Below the pieces are notes generated by a model, which worked only from the letters and a program-made list of their open reading frames with translations, ran no database searches and was not told the DNA's origin. From assembly GCF_009362785.1 (NCBI RefSeq), contig NZ_WHNQ01000035.1, positions 1 through 64,000 of the forward strand: a DNA stretch of 64,000 nt, given 5' to 3'. Positions 50,401-58,795 of the stretch are shown piece by piece (position 1 is the first letter of the stretch; each line of letters starts with the position of its first letter). Origin of the DNA: Paraburkholderia atlantica (lineage in GTDB: Bacteria; Pseudomonadota; Gammaproteobacteria; Burkholderiales; Burkholderiaceae). A program made the position numbers and the translations under genes.

Positions 50401-51126
50401 TCAGCGCGCGGTCATCACGTCGGCGGCGCGCATCAGGCCGTGGGTGCGCGCATCGCCCGCGACGACGAAACGCTGGCGCCGCGCGGTCCACGTCAACAGC
50501 CGCAGCTCGCCGATGCGGCGCGCGGCCCACTGCGGCTCTTCGCGCGCAAACGGCGCCGCCGCCGACAGCACCACCACCGGCTGCTGATCGCCGTTCAGAT
50601 AGACGAGCTCGTCCACGCGCTGCAATAGCCCGAGCCGCAGCACGCGTTGCTCGACGAGGCGCAGGCCGATCGCGCCGAGATCCGGCGCGGCGGGATCGAC
50701 GCGCGTCGGCGATGCCGACGAAAAGGGTTGCGCGCTGGCTTCGGCGAGCGCCATCACGGCGGCGTTGTCGAGTGCTTGTGCCGACACCTGAGCCGCCGCG
50801 ATCCAGCCGCTGACGGCGATCAGCATCAGCGCGAGGGCTACGAACGCGACGAGCGTTCGGCGCCAAGGGCCGGTCGGTTGCACGCGCATGCGAAGCCGGC
50901 GCGATTCGCGCAGGTGCTCATGCGCGGGCTCGTCGGTGGTCTGAAACGTCGCCTGGATCTGTGCGTTCAAGCGGTCGTAAAAGGCGACGCGCCGTGCTTC
51001 CGCCGGATGCTTGCCGAGATAGTCGCGCAGAGCCGCGGCACGCTCGGGCGTCAGCGTGCCGTCGGCGTAAGCCTGGATGTCGTCTTCGGACGGAGGAGTG
51101 CCGGACGGGCGATGAGTCGAGGTCAT
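50401..51126 (-). CDS. Second anti-sigma-like transmembrane protein
   Basis: This is a 241-residue protein lying upstream of the sigma gene on the same strand. The N-terminus SEDDIQAYADGTLTPERAAALRDYLGKHPAEARRVAFYDRL (in parts) matches the anti-sigma domain of the other protein in this cluster. A transmembrane segment at about residues 88-110 (TLVAFVALALMLIAVSGWIA) precedes a periplasmic domain of about 130 residues with no similarity evident to the first. It has its own ECF-type promoter. Two anti-sigma proteins for one sigma factor would allow two signals. Confidence 0.82.
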   Translation of the reverse strand: MTSTHRPSGTPPSEDDIQAYADGTLTPERAAALRDYLGKHPAEARRVAFYDRLNAQIQATFQTTDEPAHEHLRESRRLRMRVQPTGPWRRTLVAFVALALMLIAVSGWIAAAQVSAQALDNAAVMALAEASAQPFSSASPTRVDPAAPDLGAIGLRLVEQRVLRLGLLQRVDELVYLNGDQQPVVVLSAAAPFAREEPQWAARRIGELRLLTWTARRQRFVVAGDARTHGLMRAADVMTAR

Positions 51127-51161
51127 GGTGATGCGCGGTGTTGATTACTGCTCTCCGAGGA

Positions 51162-51189
51162 CAAACACCGGCGCTTGCCCGTTTATTCC
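51162..51189 (-). promoter_or_regulatory. Candidate ECF promoter of the second anti-sigma gene
   Basis: GGAATAAACG and GTGTTTG occur as in the sigma promoter, with one extra base in the spacer. The -10 element is about 36 bases before the start codon. Confidence 0.55.
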
Positions 51190-51225
51190 CCGCGCCGGCG
51201 ATGTTTTTCTCATGCGGCGAATTCA

Positions 51226-51252
51226 GGAATAAACGCCGCCGACTCGTGGTTC
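51226..51252 (+). promoter_or_regulatory. Candidate ECF promoter of the DUF4148-like gene
   Basis: GGAATAAACG and GTGGTT have the same spacing as the sigma and catalase promoters; one base differs in the -10 element. It lies 41 bases before the ATG and is back to back with the second anti-sigma promoter. Confidence 0.55.
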
Positions 51253-51292
51253 TCCCTGGTGCGAACCCGCACAACACTCACTGGAGTCGATC

Positions 51293-51565
51293 ATGAAAAA
51301 GCTTTCGTTCATCGCTTTGTCGTTCGTCGTTCTCGCCGCTTCGTCGAGCGCGTTTGCGCAGGCCAAGACACGCGCTCAGGTGTATCAGGAATTGATCGAG
51401 GCCCAGCAGAACGGTCTCGATTACATCACCGACGCGTCGTACCCCGACGTCAGCCCCGTGTTCGCACGTCAGGTCGAGCAGCACAAGATCGCGATTGCCG
51501 CGCAAGCGGCGGCCGCCGCGAGCCACGTCGCGAACGCGGGCGCGCCGGCCGTTGGCACCCGGTGA
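51293..51565 (+). CDS. Small exported protein, DUF4148-like
   Basis: This is a 90-residue protein with signal peptide MKKLSFIALSFVVLAASSSAFA-Q and the DUF4148-type motif TRAQVYQELIEAQQNGLDY. CTGGAG lies before the ATG. It sits between the anti-sigma gene and the catalase-like gene, with its own candidate ECF promoter, so it probably belongs to the same stress response. The molecular function is unknown. Confidence 0.82.
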   Translation: MKKLSFIALSFVVLAASSSAFAQAKTRAQVYQELIEAQQNGLDYITDASYPDVSPVFARQVEQHKIAIAAQAAAAASHVANAGAPAVGTR

Positions 51566-51618
51566 AGCATCGGCCACCGGCGCGCGAATGGGTTTGAACG
51601 GGCGCGCCGGTGCCGGAT

Positions 51619-51645
51619 GGAATACATCGTAGCGCGGGGTGTTTG
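51619..51645 (+). promoter_or_regulatory. Candidate ECF promoter of the catalase-like peroxidase operon
   Basis: GGAATA and GTGTTTG are separated exactly as in the sigma-factor promoter. The site is 36 bases before the GTG start of the peroxidase gene. Confidence 0.65.
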
Positions 51646-51680
51646 CCCGTACGTTGGTATCCATCCGGCAAGGAGTTTCC

Positions 51681-52790
51681 GTGACACAACCCTACCGACC
51701 CAAACCCCATCCCGCCGGCTCCGACCCGCGGCCGATCTGTGTGCCATGCCGGCTCGCCGCGATCGGCGCTGTCGTGCTCGCGCTTGCGGGCGGCTTCGCG
51801 TACACCGCGGGCTGGCTCACGCCCGCGCGGCTGACCGCGCCGCGCATCATCGATACGTTCGAAGCAGTCGCGGGCCAGCATCCCGGCTATCGACGCAATC
51901 ACGCCAAAGGCCTATGCGTCGACGGCTATTTCGACAGCAACGGCAATGGCGTGGCGCTGTCGCACGCGGCAGTGTTCGCGCCGGGCCGCACGCCGGTGTC
52001 GGGCCGCTTCGCGGTGCCCGGCGGCAATCCGTCCGCGCCCGATACGAGCTCGCCGGTGCGCAGTCTCGCGCTGCAGTTCCGGCTTCACGATGGCGAACAG
52101 TGGCGTACCGGCATGAACTCGACGCCGGTATTCGCGGTGCATACGCCCGCGCAGTTTTATCAGCAGTTGCTGGCCTCGAAGCCCGACCCCGCGACCGGCA
52201 AACCGGACCCCGCGAAGCTGAAGGCGTTCTACGCGGCCAATCCCGAGACGCAGCCGTTCCAGCGCTGGGTCAAGTCGCACGCACCGTCGTCGAGCCTCGC
52301 GAACGCCGCGTACTACGGCATCGACGCGTTCCTGTTTACCGAAGCCCACGGCACGACGCGCGCGGTGCGCTGGGCCGTCGTGCCCGACACGCCGTACGCG
52401 CCGTTCACCGCCGCGCAGCAGGCCGAGAAGAACTTCCTCGCCGCCGATCTCGACGAGCGTCTGCAACACGGCCCTTTGCGTTGGCATCTGATATTGACAG
52501 TCGCGCAGCCTGGCGACCCGACGAACGACGCGACGCTGCAATGGCCCGACGACCGTCAGCACATCGACGCGGGGACGCTCGTGATCGAACGCACGACGTC
52601 GCAGGAAGACGGCACCTGCCGCGACATCAACTTCGATCCGACGATCGTGCCCGCCGGCATCGCGCCATCGGATGACCCGCTGCTCGCCGCGCGCTCGGCG
52701 GCCTACGCGCAGTCGTTCCAACGCCGCACCCGCGAGGAGGCGCTGCATCCCGAGGTCCACCGAACCCAGCCAAACGGAGAGCACTCATGA
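51681..52790 (+). CDS. Catalase-related peroxidase (SrpA-like)
   Basis: This is a 369-residue heme protein of the short catalase-like family. A transmembrane or signal anchor (LAAIGAVVLALAGGFAYTAGWL) at about residues 28-48 places it in the periplasm. The catalase core shows GQHPGYRRNHAKGLCVDGYFDSNG, with the distal histidine expected in RRNHAKG, then PVRSLALQFRLHDG and the heme-side segment ATLQWPDDRQHIDAG. GTG after AAGGAG marks the start. It overlaps a cytochrome b561 gene, a conserved pairing for periplasmic peroxide removal. Confidence 0.9.
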   Translation: MTQPYRPKPHPAGSDPRPICVPCRLAAIGAVVLALAGGFAYTAGWLTPARLTAPRIIDTFEAVAGQHPGYRRNHAKGLCVDGYFDSNGNGVALSHAAVFAPGRTPVSGRFAVPGGNPSAPDTSSPVRSLALQFRLHDGEQWRTGMNSTPVFAVHTPAQFYQQLLASKPDPATGKPDPAKLKAFYAANPETQPFQRWVKSHAPSSSLANAAYYGIDAFLFTEAHGTTRAVRWAVVPDTPYAPFTAAQQAEKNFLAADLDERLQHGPLRWHLILTVAQPGDPTNDATLQWPDDRQHIDAGTLVIERTTSQEDGTCRDINFDPTIVPAGIAPSDDPLLAARSAAYAQSFQRRTREEALHPEVHRTQPNGEHS

Positions 52791-53326
52791 GCCGCGACCG
52801 CACTCACTTCAGTCCGCTCGCGCGGCTGCTGCACTGGACGATGGCGCCGCTGATCGTCGCGATGCTGTTTATCGGCGTGGGCATGGTCGCGACGGTATCG
52901 CGTGCCCATGATGCGTTGGTCGCGTTGCATCGGCCGCTCGGCATCGCGTTGCTGCTGCTCGTGCTGGTGCGGCTCGCGGTGCGCATGATGCGCGGCAGTC
53001 CGCCATTGCCCGAGCGGATGTCGAAGCCGCAGCGAATCGCGGCGCATGCGTCGCACCTCGTGCTGTACGGGCTGATGCTGGCGATGCCGCTGATCGGCTG
53101 GGCGATGTTGTCGGCGGCCGGCTATCCGGTCACGCTGTTCGGTCCGCTGCATCTGCCGCCGATCGCGCCGCACGACGTCGCGCTGTTCGCGCTGCTGCGC
53201 GCGCTGCATACGTGGCTTGCGTTCGCGTTGTTCGCGACGGTGCTGCTGCATCTGGCCGCGGCGCTGTTGCATGGGCTGATTCTGCGCGACGGCGTATGGG
53301 GCAGCATGGCCCGCGGAGGACGCTGA
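52787..53326 (+). CDS. Cytochrome b561 family membrane protein
   Basis: This is a 179-residue four-helix cytochrome b561. Histidines for two hemes are visible in LARLLHWTMAPLIV, ALHRPLGIALLLLVLVRL, HASHLVLYGLMLAMPLIGW and ALHTWLAFALFATVLLHLAAALLHG. It overlaps the catalase-like gene by ATGA and probably feeds it quinol-derived electrons. An 8-base palindrome follows the stop codon immediately. Confidence 0.92.
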   Translation: MSRDRTHFSPLARLLHWTMAPLIVAMLFIGVGMVATVSRAHDALVALHRPLGIALLLLVLVRLAVRMMRGSPPLPERMSKPQRIAAHASHLVLYGLMLAMPLIGWAMLSAAGYPVTLFGPLHLPPIAPHDVALFALLRALHTWLAFALFATVLLHLAAALLHGLILRDGVWGSMARGGR

Positions 53327-53328
53327 TA

Positions 53329-53345
53329 CCGGCCGAATCGGCCGG
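53329..53345. repeat. GC-rich palindrome after cytochrome b561
   Basis: The perfect palindrome CCGGCCGA-A-TCGGCCGG begins two bases after the stop codon. It lacks a T-run, so it may stabilise or pause the transcript instead of ending it. The 13-base sequence GAATCGGCCGGGC within and after it recurs at 53453-53465. Confidence 0.7.
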
Positions 53346-53545
53346 GCCGCGGCTCGCTTGGGCCGTTCCCAAACTGACCGGATCGGCCGGCCCAGCGATT
53401 TTCGTCCAACGCGTAAAATGGCCGGTTACCACAGGCAAATCGCAACTGGACAGAATCGGCCGGGCGTCGCGAGCGAGCGTCGCCCGGTGCACTGGTTCGG
53501 TCCGCGCGCGTTTGCCTTCGCCGGTTTGAAAAGGAATGCACGCGG

Positions 53546-56500
53546 ATGTCGTCAGTTTTCTTCGATCGGGACAGCATTGCCGAATGGCTCGGTGAGCGGA
53601 CCGTCGCCAAGGCGCGCTCGGTGGGCGCGATCAGCAACGTCAAATGGCAGGGCGAGACGCTGTCGGGCGACGTGCAGGGCTCGCAGCCACAGCCTTACCG
53701 CACACGGGTCCGCTTTCGGACCGATGGCGGGTCGCCGTGGGCCGAAGGCGAATGCACGTGCCCGGTCGGGCGCAATTGCAAGCACGTCGCGGCGTTGCTG
53801 CTCGCGGAACTCGACTACCACGACGAGATGGATCACATCACGCAGGTCGAGGAAGACAGCGATCCGGCCACGTCGGAGGTGTTCGTCGCGCGACGGATCA
53901 CGGTCCCGGGCGCGCCGCCGCCGGCGCCATCTCCATCTTCATCTCCGGGCGTGCGGCCGGAACTGGTCAGCTGGCTCGAACGTTTTCGCGCGCGCGCCCG
54001 CGCGGCCGACGCCGCCGCCGAAAAAAATGCCGCCCGCAAGGTGGAGGCCCCGAGCAAGGAGACGCTCGCCTATCGGCTCAACTGGTCGCGTTTTCATCTG
54101 CGCCACGAAGTCGTGCTGCATCGCGCGCGTTGCGACGCGGACGGCGTGATCGTCGAAGTCGGCGACAGCTGGGGCGACGTCGAAGGCGCGCTGCTCAGGC
54201 AGCCGCGCTTCGTGTCCGACGAAGACCTGTCGATTCTGCGCGGCCTGTGGCTCGGCCGCTCGCGCGAGGACCTGGGCCAGTTCGTGCTGCGCGGCACGAG
54301 TGGCGCGGAAACGCTGCAAAAGCTGATCGCGACCGGGCGCCTGTTCTTCGACTTCAGGACCGCGCCGGGCCAAGCTGGGCCGACACCGCTCGCGCGCGCC
54401 GCCGACCGGCCCGGGCGCATCGAATGGGAGCCGCTCGCCGACGAGCGTCTGCGCCCGGTGCTGCGCACCGAACCGCGCGCGAGCATGGTGCTGCCGACCG
54501 AGCCGGTCTGGTACGTGGACGGCGTCGCCAACGAGGCGGGCGTCGTACCGCTGTCGCTGCCGTTCCAGCAATTGCCCGACTACCTCGCGATGCCGCCGAT
54601 CTCGCTCGCCGAGGCGCCGCTCGTCGCGTCGGTGCTGCGCGAGATCGCGCCCGAGCTGCCGCTGCCGCCGACCCATGACGCGCCCGCGATTCGCGTGATC
54701 GATGTCGAGCCGGTGCCGGTGCTGACACTGAACAGCCACGCGCTGCCAGGCACGGCGAAGGGCATGAAAGCGGCGAAGACCGCAAAAACCGCGAAGGCAG
54801 CAAAAGCCGCGGAGCGCAAGTCCGCCGCGGTCGAGCTGGCCGCGGCGAGCTTCGACTACGACGGCGTCAGCATCAACGCCGACAGCAGCGTGACGCTCGT
54901 GCCGCTGCCGGGCGGCGACGTGATTCACATCCGCCGGCGCTACGACGCCGAGAAAAAGCGCTTGCTGGAATTGCGCAAGACCGGTCTGCAGAAGGTGCCG
55001 ACGCGCAATATGCAGGCGGCGCGTCTGTTGCCTGACACGATGCTCGGTCTGCCCGACAGCGACGCGTGGTCCGAGTTCGTCAACGACGCGGTACCGGATC
55101 TGGTCGCGAAGGGCTGGCGCGTGACGATGGCGCCCGAGTTCCGCTACAACGTGATCGAGATCGACGCGATCGACGGCACCGCGCAGCAAGCCGGCGACGG
55201 CTGGTTCGATCTGGAGATGGGCATCCGCGTCGGCGAGCGCAACGTGCGGCTCGAGCCGCTGCTTGCCGATCTGTTCCGGCGCGACCGGCGCTGGCTGTCT
55301 GGCGCGCTGGAGAGCATCCGCGACGACGAGCCGATCGAGCTGAAGACCGAGGAGAACAAGCGTCTGCGGTTGCGCGCCGATCGTCTGAAGCCGGTGGTGC
55401 GGGTGCTGGTCGATCTGTTCGATTCGCTCGGCGGCGCGCTTGCCGAAGGCGCGCCGCTGCGCGTGCCCGCGGTCGATGCCGGCCGTCTCGATGCGCTGCA
55501 CGACACCGGCCGCTGGCAGTTCAGCGGCGACGCTTCGATCCGCGACCTCGCGCGCCGTCTGCAAGCCGGACCGGGCTTGCGCGAAGTGCCGGTGCCGCGT
55601 GGTCTGAAGGCGGAGCTGCGCGCGTATCAGCACCAGGGCCTGAACTGGATGCAGTTCCTGCGCGAACAGGATCTGGCCGGCGTGCTCGCCGACGACATGG
55701 GGCTCGGCAAAACCGTGCAGACACTCGCGCATATTCTCGCGGAGAAGGAAGCGGGACGACTTACGCAGCCCGCGCTGATCGTCGTGCCGACCACGCTGGT
55801 GCACAACTGGCGCGAGGAAGCGCGCCGCTTTGCACCGGACCTGAAGGTGCTGACGCTGAACGGGCCGCACAGAAAGGAGCGCTTCGAGCAGATCGGCGAA
55901 CACGAGCTGATCCTGACCACGTATGCGCTGCTGTGGCGCGATCAGAAGGTGCTTGCCGAGCACGACTATCATCTGCTGATTCTCGACGAGGCGCAGTACG
56001 TGAAGAACGCGACCACCAAGGCCGCTCAGGCGATTCGCGGCTTGCGGGCGCGGCATCGGCTGTGTCTGACGGGCACGCCGCTCGAGAATCATCTCGGCGA
56101 GCTGTGGTCGCAGTTCGATTTTCTGCTGCCGGGCTTTCTCGGCAGCCAGAAAGACTTCACGCGACGCTGGCGCAACCCGATCGAAAAGAACGGCGACGAC
56201 GTGCGCCGCGCGTTGCTCGCGCGCCGCATCCGGCCGTTCACGCTGCGTCGTCGCAAGGACGAGGTCGCGAAGGAACTGCCGCCGAAGACGACGATCGTGT
56301 GTCCGGTCGATCTGGAAGGCGCGCAGCGCGACCTGTACGAAACCGTGCGCACGGCGATGCAGCAGAAGGTGCGCGCGGCGGTCAGCGCGCAGGGGCTCGC
56401 GCGCAGCCACATCATCGTGCTCGATGCGTTGCTGAAGCTGCGCCAGGTGTGCTGCGATCCGCGGCTCGTGCGCACCGCGAGTGGCTTCACTGACGGCGCT

Positions 56501-57061
56501 GCGACGGGCGGCGGCGAGCGCGCGATGCGCTCGGCCAAGCTCGATCTGCTGCTGTCGATGCTGCCCGAGCTGATCGAGGAGGGGCGTCGCGTGCTGCTGT
56601 TCTCGCAGTTCACCGGCATGCTCGCGCTGATCGCCCAGGCGCTCGACGAGGCCGCGATCCCGTACGCGATGCTGACGGGTGACACGACCGATCGCGTAAC
56701 GCCGGTCGAGCGGTTTCAGCAGGGCGAGGTGCCGCTGTTCCTGATCAGTCTGAAAGCGGGCGGAGTGGGCCTGAACCTGACCGCCGCCGACACGGTGATC
56801 CACTACGATCCGTGGTGGAATCCGGCCGCCGAGAACCAGGCGACGGACCGCGCGCATCGGCTGGGACAGGACAAGCCGGTATTCGTCTACAAGCTGATCG
56901 CGGCCGGCAGCATCGAGGAAAAGATCGTCGAGCTGCAGGAACACAAGGCCGGGCTCGCCGACAGCATTCTCGCGGAAGACGCGGCGGGTGCCGCGAAGTT
57001 CTCGGACGACGATCTCGATGCGCTGTTCGCGCCGATGCCGGAAATCGAGGGCGGGAGGTGA
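53546..57061 (+). CDS. SNF2/Rad54-family DEAD/DEAH helicase with SWIM zinc finger
   Basis: This is a 1171-residue DNA-dependent ATPase. An N-terminal SWIM zinc finger lies at about residues 70-85 (CTCPVGRNCKHVAALL). A Lys/Ala-rich linker is near residue 410. The SNF2 core begins at about residue 690 with LRAYQHQGLNWMQFL, Walker A in DDMGLGKTVQT, the DEAQ box in LLILDEAQYVKN, LTGTPLENHLGELWSQFDFL, and the second RecA lobe with LLFSQFTGML and GGVGLNLTAADTVIHYDPWWNP. It probably remodels nucleoprotein during repair or transcription. A single ATG follows AAAGGA. Confidence 0.93.
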   Translation: MSSVFFDRDSIAEWLGERTVAKARSVGAISNVKWQGETLSGDVQGSQPQPYRTRVRFRTDGGSPWAEGECTCPVGRNCKHVAALLLAELDYHDEMDHITQVEEDSDPATSEVFVARRITVPGAPPPAPSPSSSPGVRPELVSWLERFRARARAADAAAEKNAARKVEAPSKETLAYRLNWSRFHLRHEVVLHRARCDADGVIVEVGDSWGDVEGALLRQPRFVSDEDLSILRGLWLGRSREDLGQFVLRGTSGAETLQKLIATGRLFFDFRTAPGQAGPTPLARAADRPGRIEWEPLADERLRPVLRTEPRASMVLPTEPVWYVDGVANEAGVVPLSLPFQQLPDYLAMPPISLAEAPLVASVLREIAPELPLPPTHDAPAIRVIDVEPVPVLTLNSHALPGTAKGMKAAKTAKTAKAAKAAERKSAAVELAAASFDYDGVSINADSSVTLVPLPGGDVIHIRRRYDAEKKRLLELRKTGLQKVPTRNMQAARLLPDTMLGLPDSDAWSEFVNDAVPDLVAKGWRVTMAPEFRYNVIEIDAIDGTAQQAGDGWFDLEMGIRVGERNVRLEPLLADLFRRDRRWLSGALESIRDDEPIELKTEENKRLRLRADRLKPVVRVLVDLFDSLGGALAEGAPLRVPAVDAGRLDALHDTGRWQFSGDASIRDLARRLQAGPGLREVPVPRGLKAELRAYQHQGLNWMQFLREQDLAGVLADDMGLGKTVQTLAHILAEKEAGRLTQPALIVVPTTLVHNWREEARRFAPDLKVLTLNGPHRKERFEQIGEHELILTTYALLWRDQKVLAEHDYHLLILDEAQYVKNATTKAAQAIRGLRARHRLCLTGTPLENHLGELWSQFDFLLPGFLGSQKDFTRRWRNPIEKNGDDVRRALLARRIRPFTLRRRKDEVAKELPPKTTIVCPVDLEGAQRDLYETVRTAMQQKVRAAVSAQGLARSHIIVLDALLKLRQVCCDPRLVRTASGFTDGAATGGGERAMRSAKLDLLLSMLPELIEEGRRVLLFSQFTGMLALIAQALDEAAIPYAMLTGDTTDRVTPVERFQQGEVPLFLISLKAGGVGLNLTAADTVIHYDPWWNPAAENQATDRAHRLGQDKPVFVYKLIAAGSIEEKIVELQEHKAGLADSILAEDAAGAAKFSDDDLDALFAPMPEIEGGR

Positions 57062-57360
57062 GCGCCAGAGGCGCGCTCGCCTAAGTCGGGAATCTGATGC
57101 GCTGCGGCAACATCAAAGGGGGCCGGACTGTAACAAAACATCTGTGTATGTAAATTGCCGCCGAACGGAGGTTCAACTCATACCAATTTCGAACTCGCGC
57201 TGTGTAAGAGTTGTGCGTCGGACGGTTCCGGACGATGTGTAATAACTACTTTGGCAGCGGTTACAAAGGAATTTCTTTCATCTTGAGCAGCGCTTCGCGC
57301 AGGGCTAACGTGACGTTACTCGTGCGGTTAGACCCCGGCGAGCGTGTGTAGTGTTTTTGG

Positions 57361-57397
57361 GCGGCGTTGCTTCAACAGGGGCAGCGCCGCATTTTTT
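57361..57397 (+). terminator. Rho-independent terminator downstream of the SNF2 helicase
   Basis: The stem GCGGCGTTGC pairs with GCAGCGCCGC (one G-T pair) around a ten-base loop and is followed by A and seven T. It lies 300 bases beyond the helicase stop. Confidence 0.85.
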
Positions 57398-57437
57398 TGC
57401 CCGCGACCTGGCGCTCGGCATCACGCGCTGACGATCC

Positions 57438-57454
57438 ATGACGCATTGCGTCAT
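57438..57454. promoter_or_regulatory. Perfect palindrome in the long intergenic region
   Basis: ATGACGCA-T-TGCGTCAT is a perfect 8-base inverted repeat with a one-base centre, typical of an operator for a symmetrical dimer. No adjacent regulator can be assigned to it. Confidence 0.4.
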
Positions 57455-57651
57455 CGCATTGGCCGTCAATGTGAAGCAGTCGAACCAAAACGGGCTTCGT
57501 CTCGCGCCCGACCCTGATGATTGCATCAAATGACAACTCGCCCGAGACGAAATCTAACAATGTTTAAACGATTTATTCTGAGATTATTCTTATACTGAAC
57601 TCGCAATTGTTAAATAAGAGTACCTGAAAGGAATCTTAAAGCGTATAAGCG

Positions 57652-57717
57652 GACATCCCCGAAAGGCCGCTGCAGCAAGGATCTGCGGTCCGCAGTCTGA
57701 CGTCCGTCCGGGGTGTC
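57652..57717 (+). ncRNA. Candidate structured RNA element
   Basis: GACATCCCC at the left pairs with GGGGTGTC at the right with a single bulged T. Inside lies the hairpin CTGCG-GTC-CGCAG. The element follows an AT-rich, promoter-like segment and starts about 400 bases before the response regulator, so it could be a long-leader element or a separate small RNA. It does not match any riboswitch class known to me. It is a structural guess from pairing only. Confidence 0.3.
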
Positions 57718-58054
57718 TCGCGTGGTGGCAGACCGGAGAAACCTAAGAAGCGTTTCAATCGTTTTCAATTAGGGTTTTTCGCGACGGATTGCCGGTACAC
57801 GGTAAGCGGGATGAAAGAGGGTTTTCGATTATCATGATCTGCCCTGCATAATCGCTATGGAAATTACATTTATGCGCTGATTTCAGCTTCATGAAACCAG
57901 CGTCATGGCGGGGGTACGGCGAGGGACCTTTAGTCAGAAAGTAGCAGCCGGAATTTTATGGGAAGCCGGATCGGCGGCGCTATGTCGTCATCCCGGTCGT
58001 CAGCCGGTTCGCCGGCCGTCAGCCGCGAAAGGTGCTGTTACGTAGTGGGGTGTT

Positions 58055-58795
58055 ATGAGAATTGCTGTCCTCGATGATGATTCGGCTCAGGCCGACCTTG
58101 TGTGTCAAACGCTATCCGCCGCTGGACACGTCTGTCACGCGTATGGCGCAGGGCGTGAACTCGTGCGCCAGTTGCGCCGCCAGACGTTCGATCTGCTCGT
58201 GCTCGACTGGAACGTTCCCGACATGTCCGGCGAAGAAGTGCTTCGCTGGGTGCGCGAAAGCCTGTCCGAGCGCCTGCCGGTGCTGTTCATGACCAGCCGC
58301 GGCCGCGAAACCGACATCACTTCGATTCTGAACATCGGTGCGGATGACTATCTCGTCAAGCCCGTGTCGGGCGCCGTGCTGCTCGCCCGGGTCGGCTCGC
58401 TGCTGCGGCGAGCCTATTACCTGAAGCCGCCGACAACCAGGGAAGTGTTCGGCGACTTCGAGTTCGACCTGAGCGCCAAGCACGTCGTCGTGCGCGGCAC
58501 GCCGGTCTCCGTCACGCAGAAAGAGTTCGAGCTCGCGCTGCTGCTGTTCCAGCATATGAGCCGGCCGCTGTCGCGCGCACACATTCTCGACGTGATCTGG
58601 AAGCAGGCCACCGACATCCCGTCGCGCACGATGGACACCCACGTGTCGATGTTGCGCAGCAAGCTCGGTCTGCGCCCGGAGCAAGGCTATCGGCTCACGC
58701 CGATCTACGGCTATGGCTACCGCCTCGAGCGGATCGAAGCCGACACACCACCTACCGCCGACGACGAACCCACTGAAGAAGCGGGGGAGGCGTGA
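58055..58795 (+). CDS. OmpR-type response regulator of the CHASE2 operon
   Basis: This is a 246-residue regulator with receiver domain (acidic Asp7-Asp9, phospho-acceptor Asp51 in LLVLDWNVPDMSG, Lys in DDYLVKPVSG). The winged-helix output domain shows SVTQKEFELALLLFQHMSRPLSR and HVSMLRSKLGLRPEQGYRLTPIYGYGYRL. A Glu/Thr/Pro-rich tail follows. The gene overlaps the LysM-FecR gene by GTGA, and the kinase is third in the operon. It is the likely output of the CHASE2 kinase. Confidence 0.92.
   Translation: MRIAVLDDDSAQADLVCQTLSAAGHVCHAYGAGRELVRQLRRQTFDLLVLDWNVPDMSGEEVLRWVRESLSERLPVLFMTSRGRETDITSILNIGADDYLVKPVSGAVLLARVGSLLRRAYYLKPPTTREVFGDFEFDLSAKHVVVRGTPVSVTQKEFELALLLFQHMSRPLSRAHILDVIWKQATDIPSRTMDTHVSMLRSKLGLRPEQGYRLTPIYGYGYRLERIEADTPPTADDEPTEEAGEA

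Larger units (their letters stand above)
57062..58054. other. 993-base intergenic region before the CHASE2 operon
   Basis: This is the longest gene-free stretch in the window. It holds a terminator, a perfect 17-base palindrome and a structured-RNA candidate, all annotated separately, and an AT-rich promoter-like segment at about 57545-57640. The region from 57739 to 57780 has a second long stem (AAACCTAA with TTAGGGTTT) followed by T. No open frame here has family features. Confidence 0.6.

Noticed and set aside
53939..56944. Open frame of 1001 codons on the minus strand opposite the SNF2 helicase
   Set aside because: It is an antisense artefact of high-GC codon bias; the product is arginine/histidine-rich low-complexity sequence and the plus strand encodes all helicase motifs.
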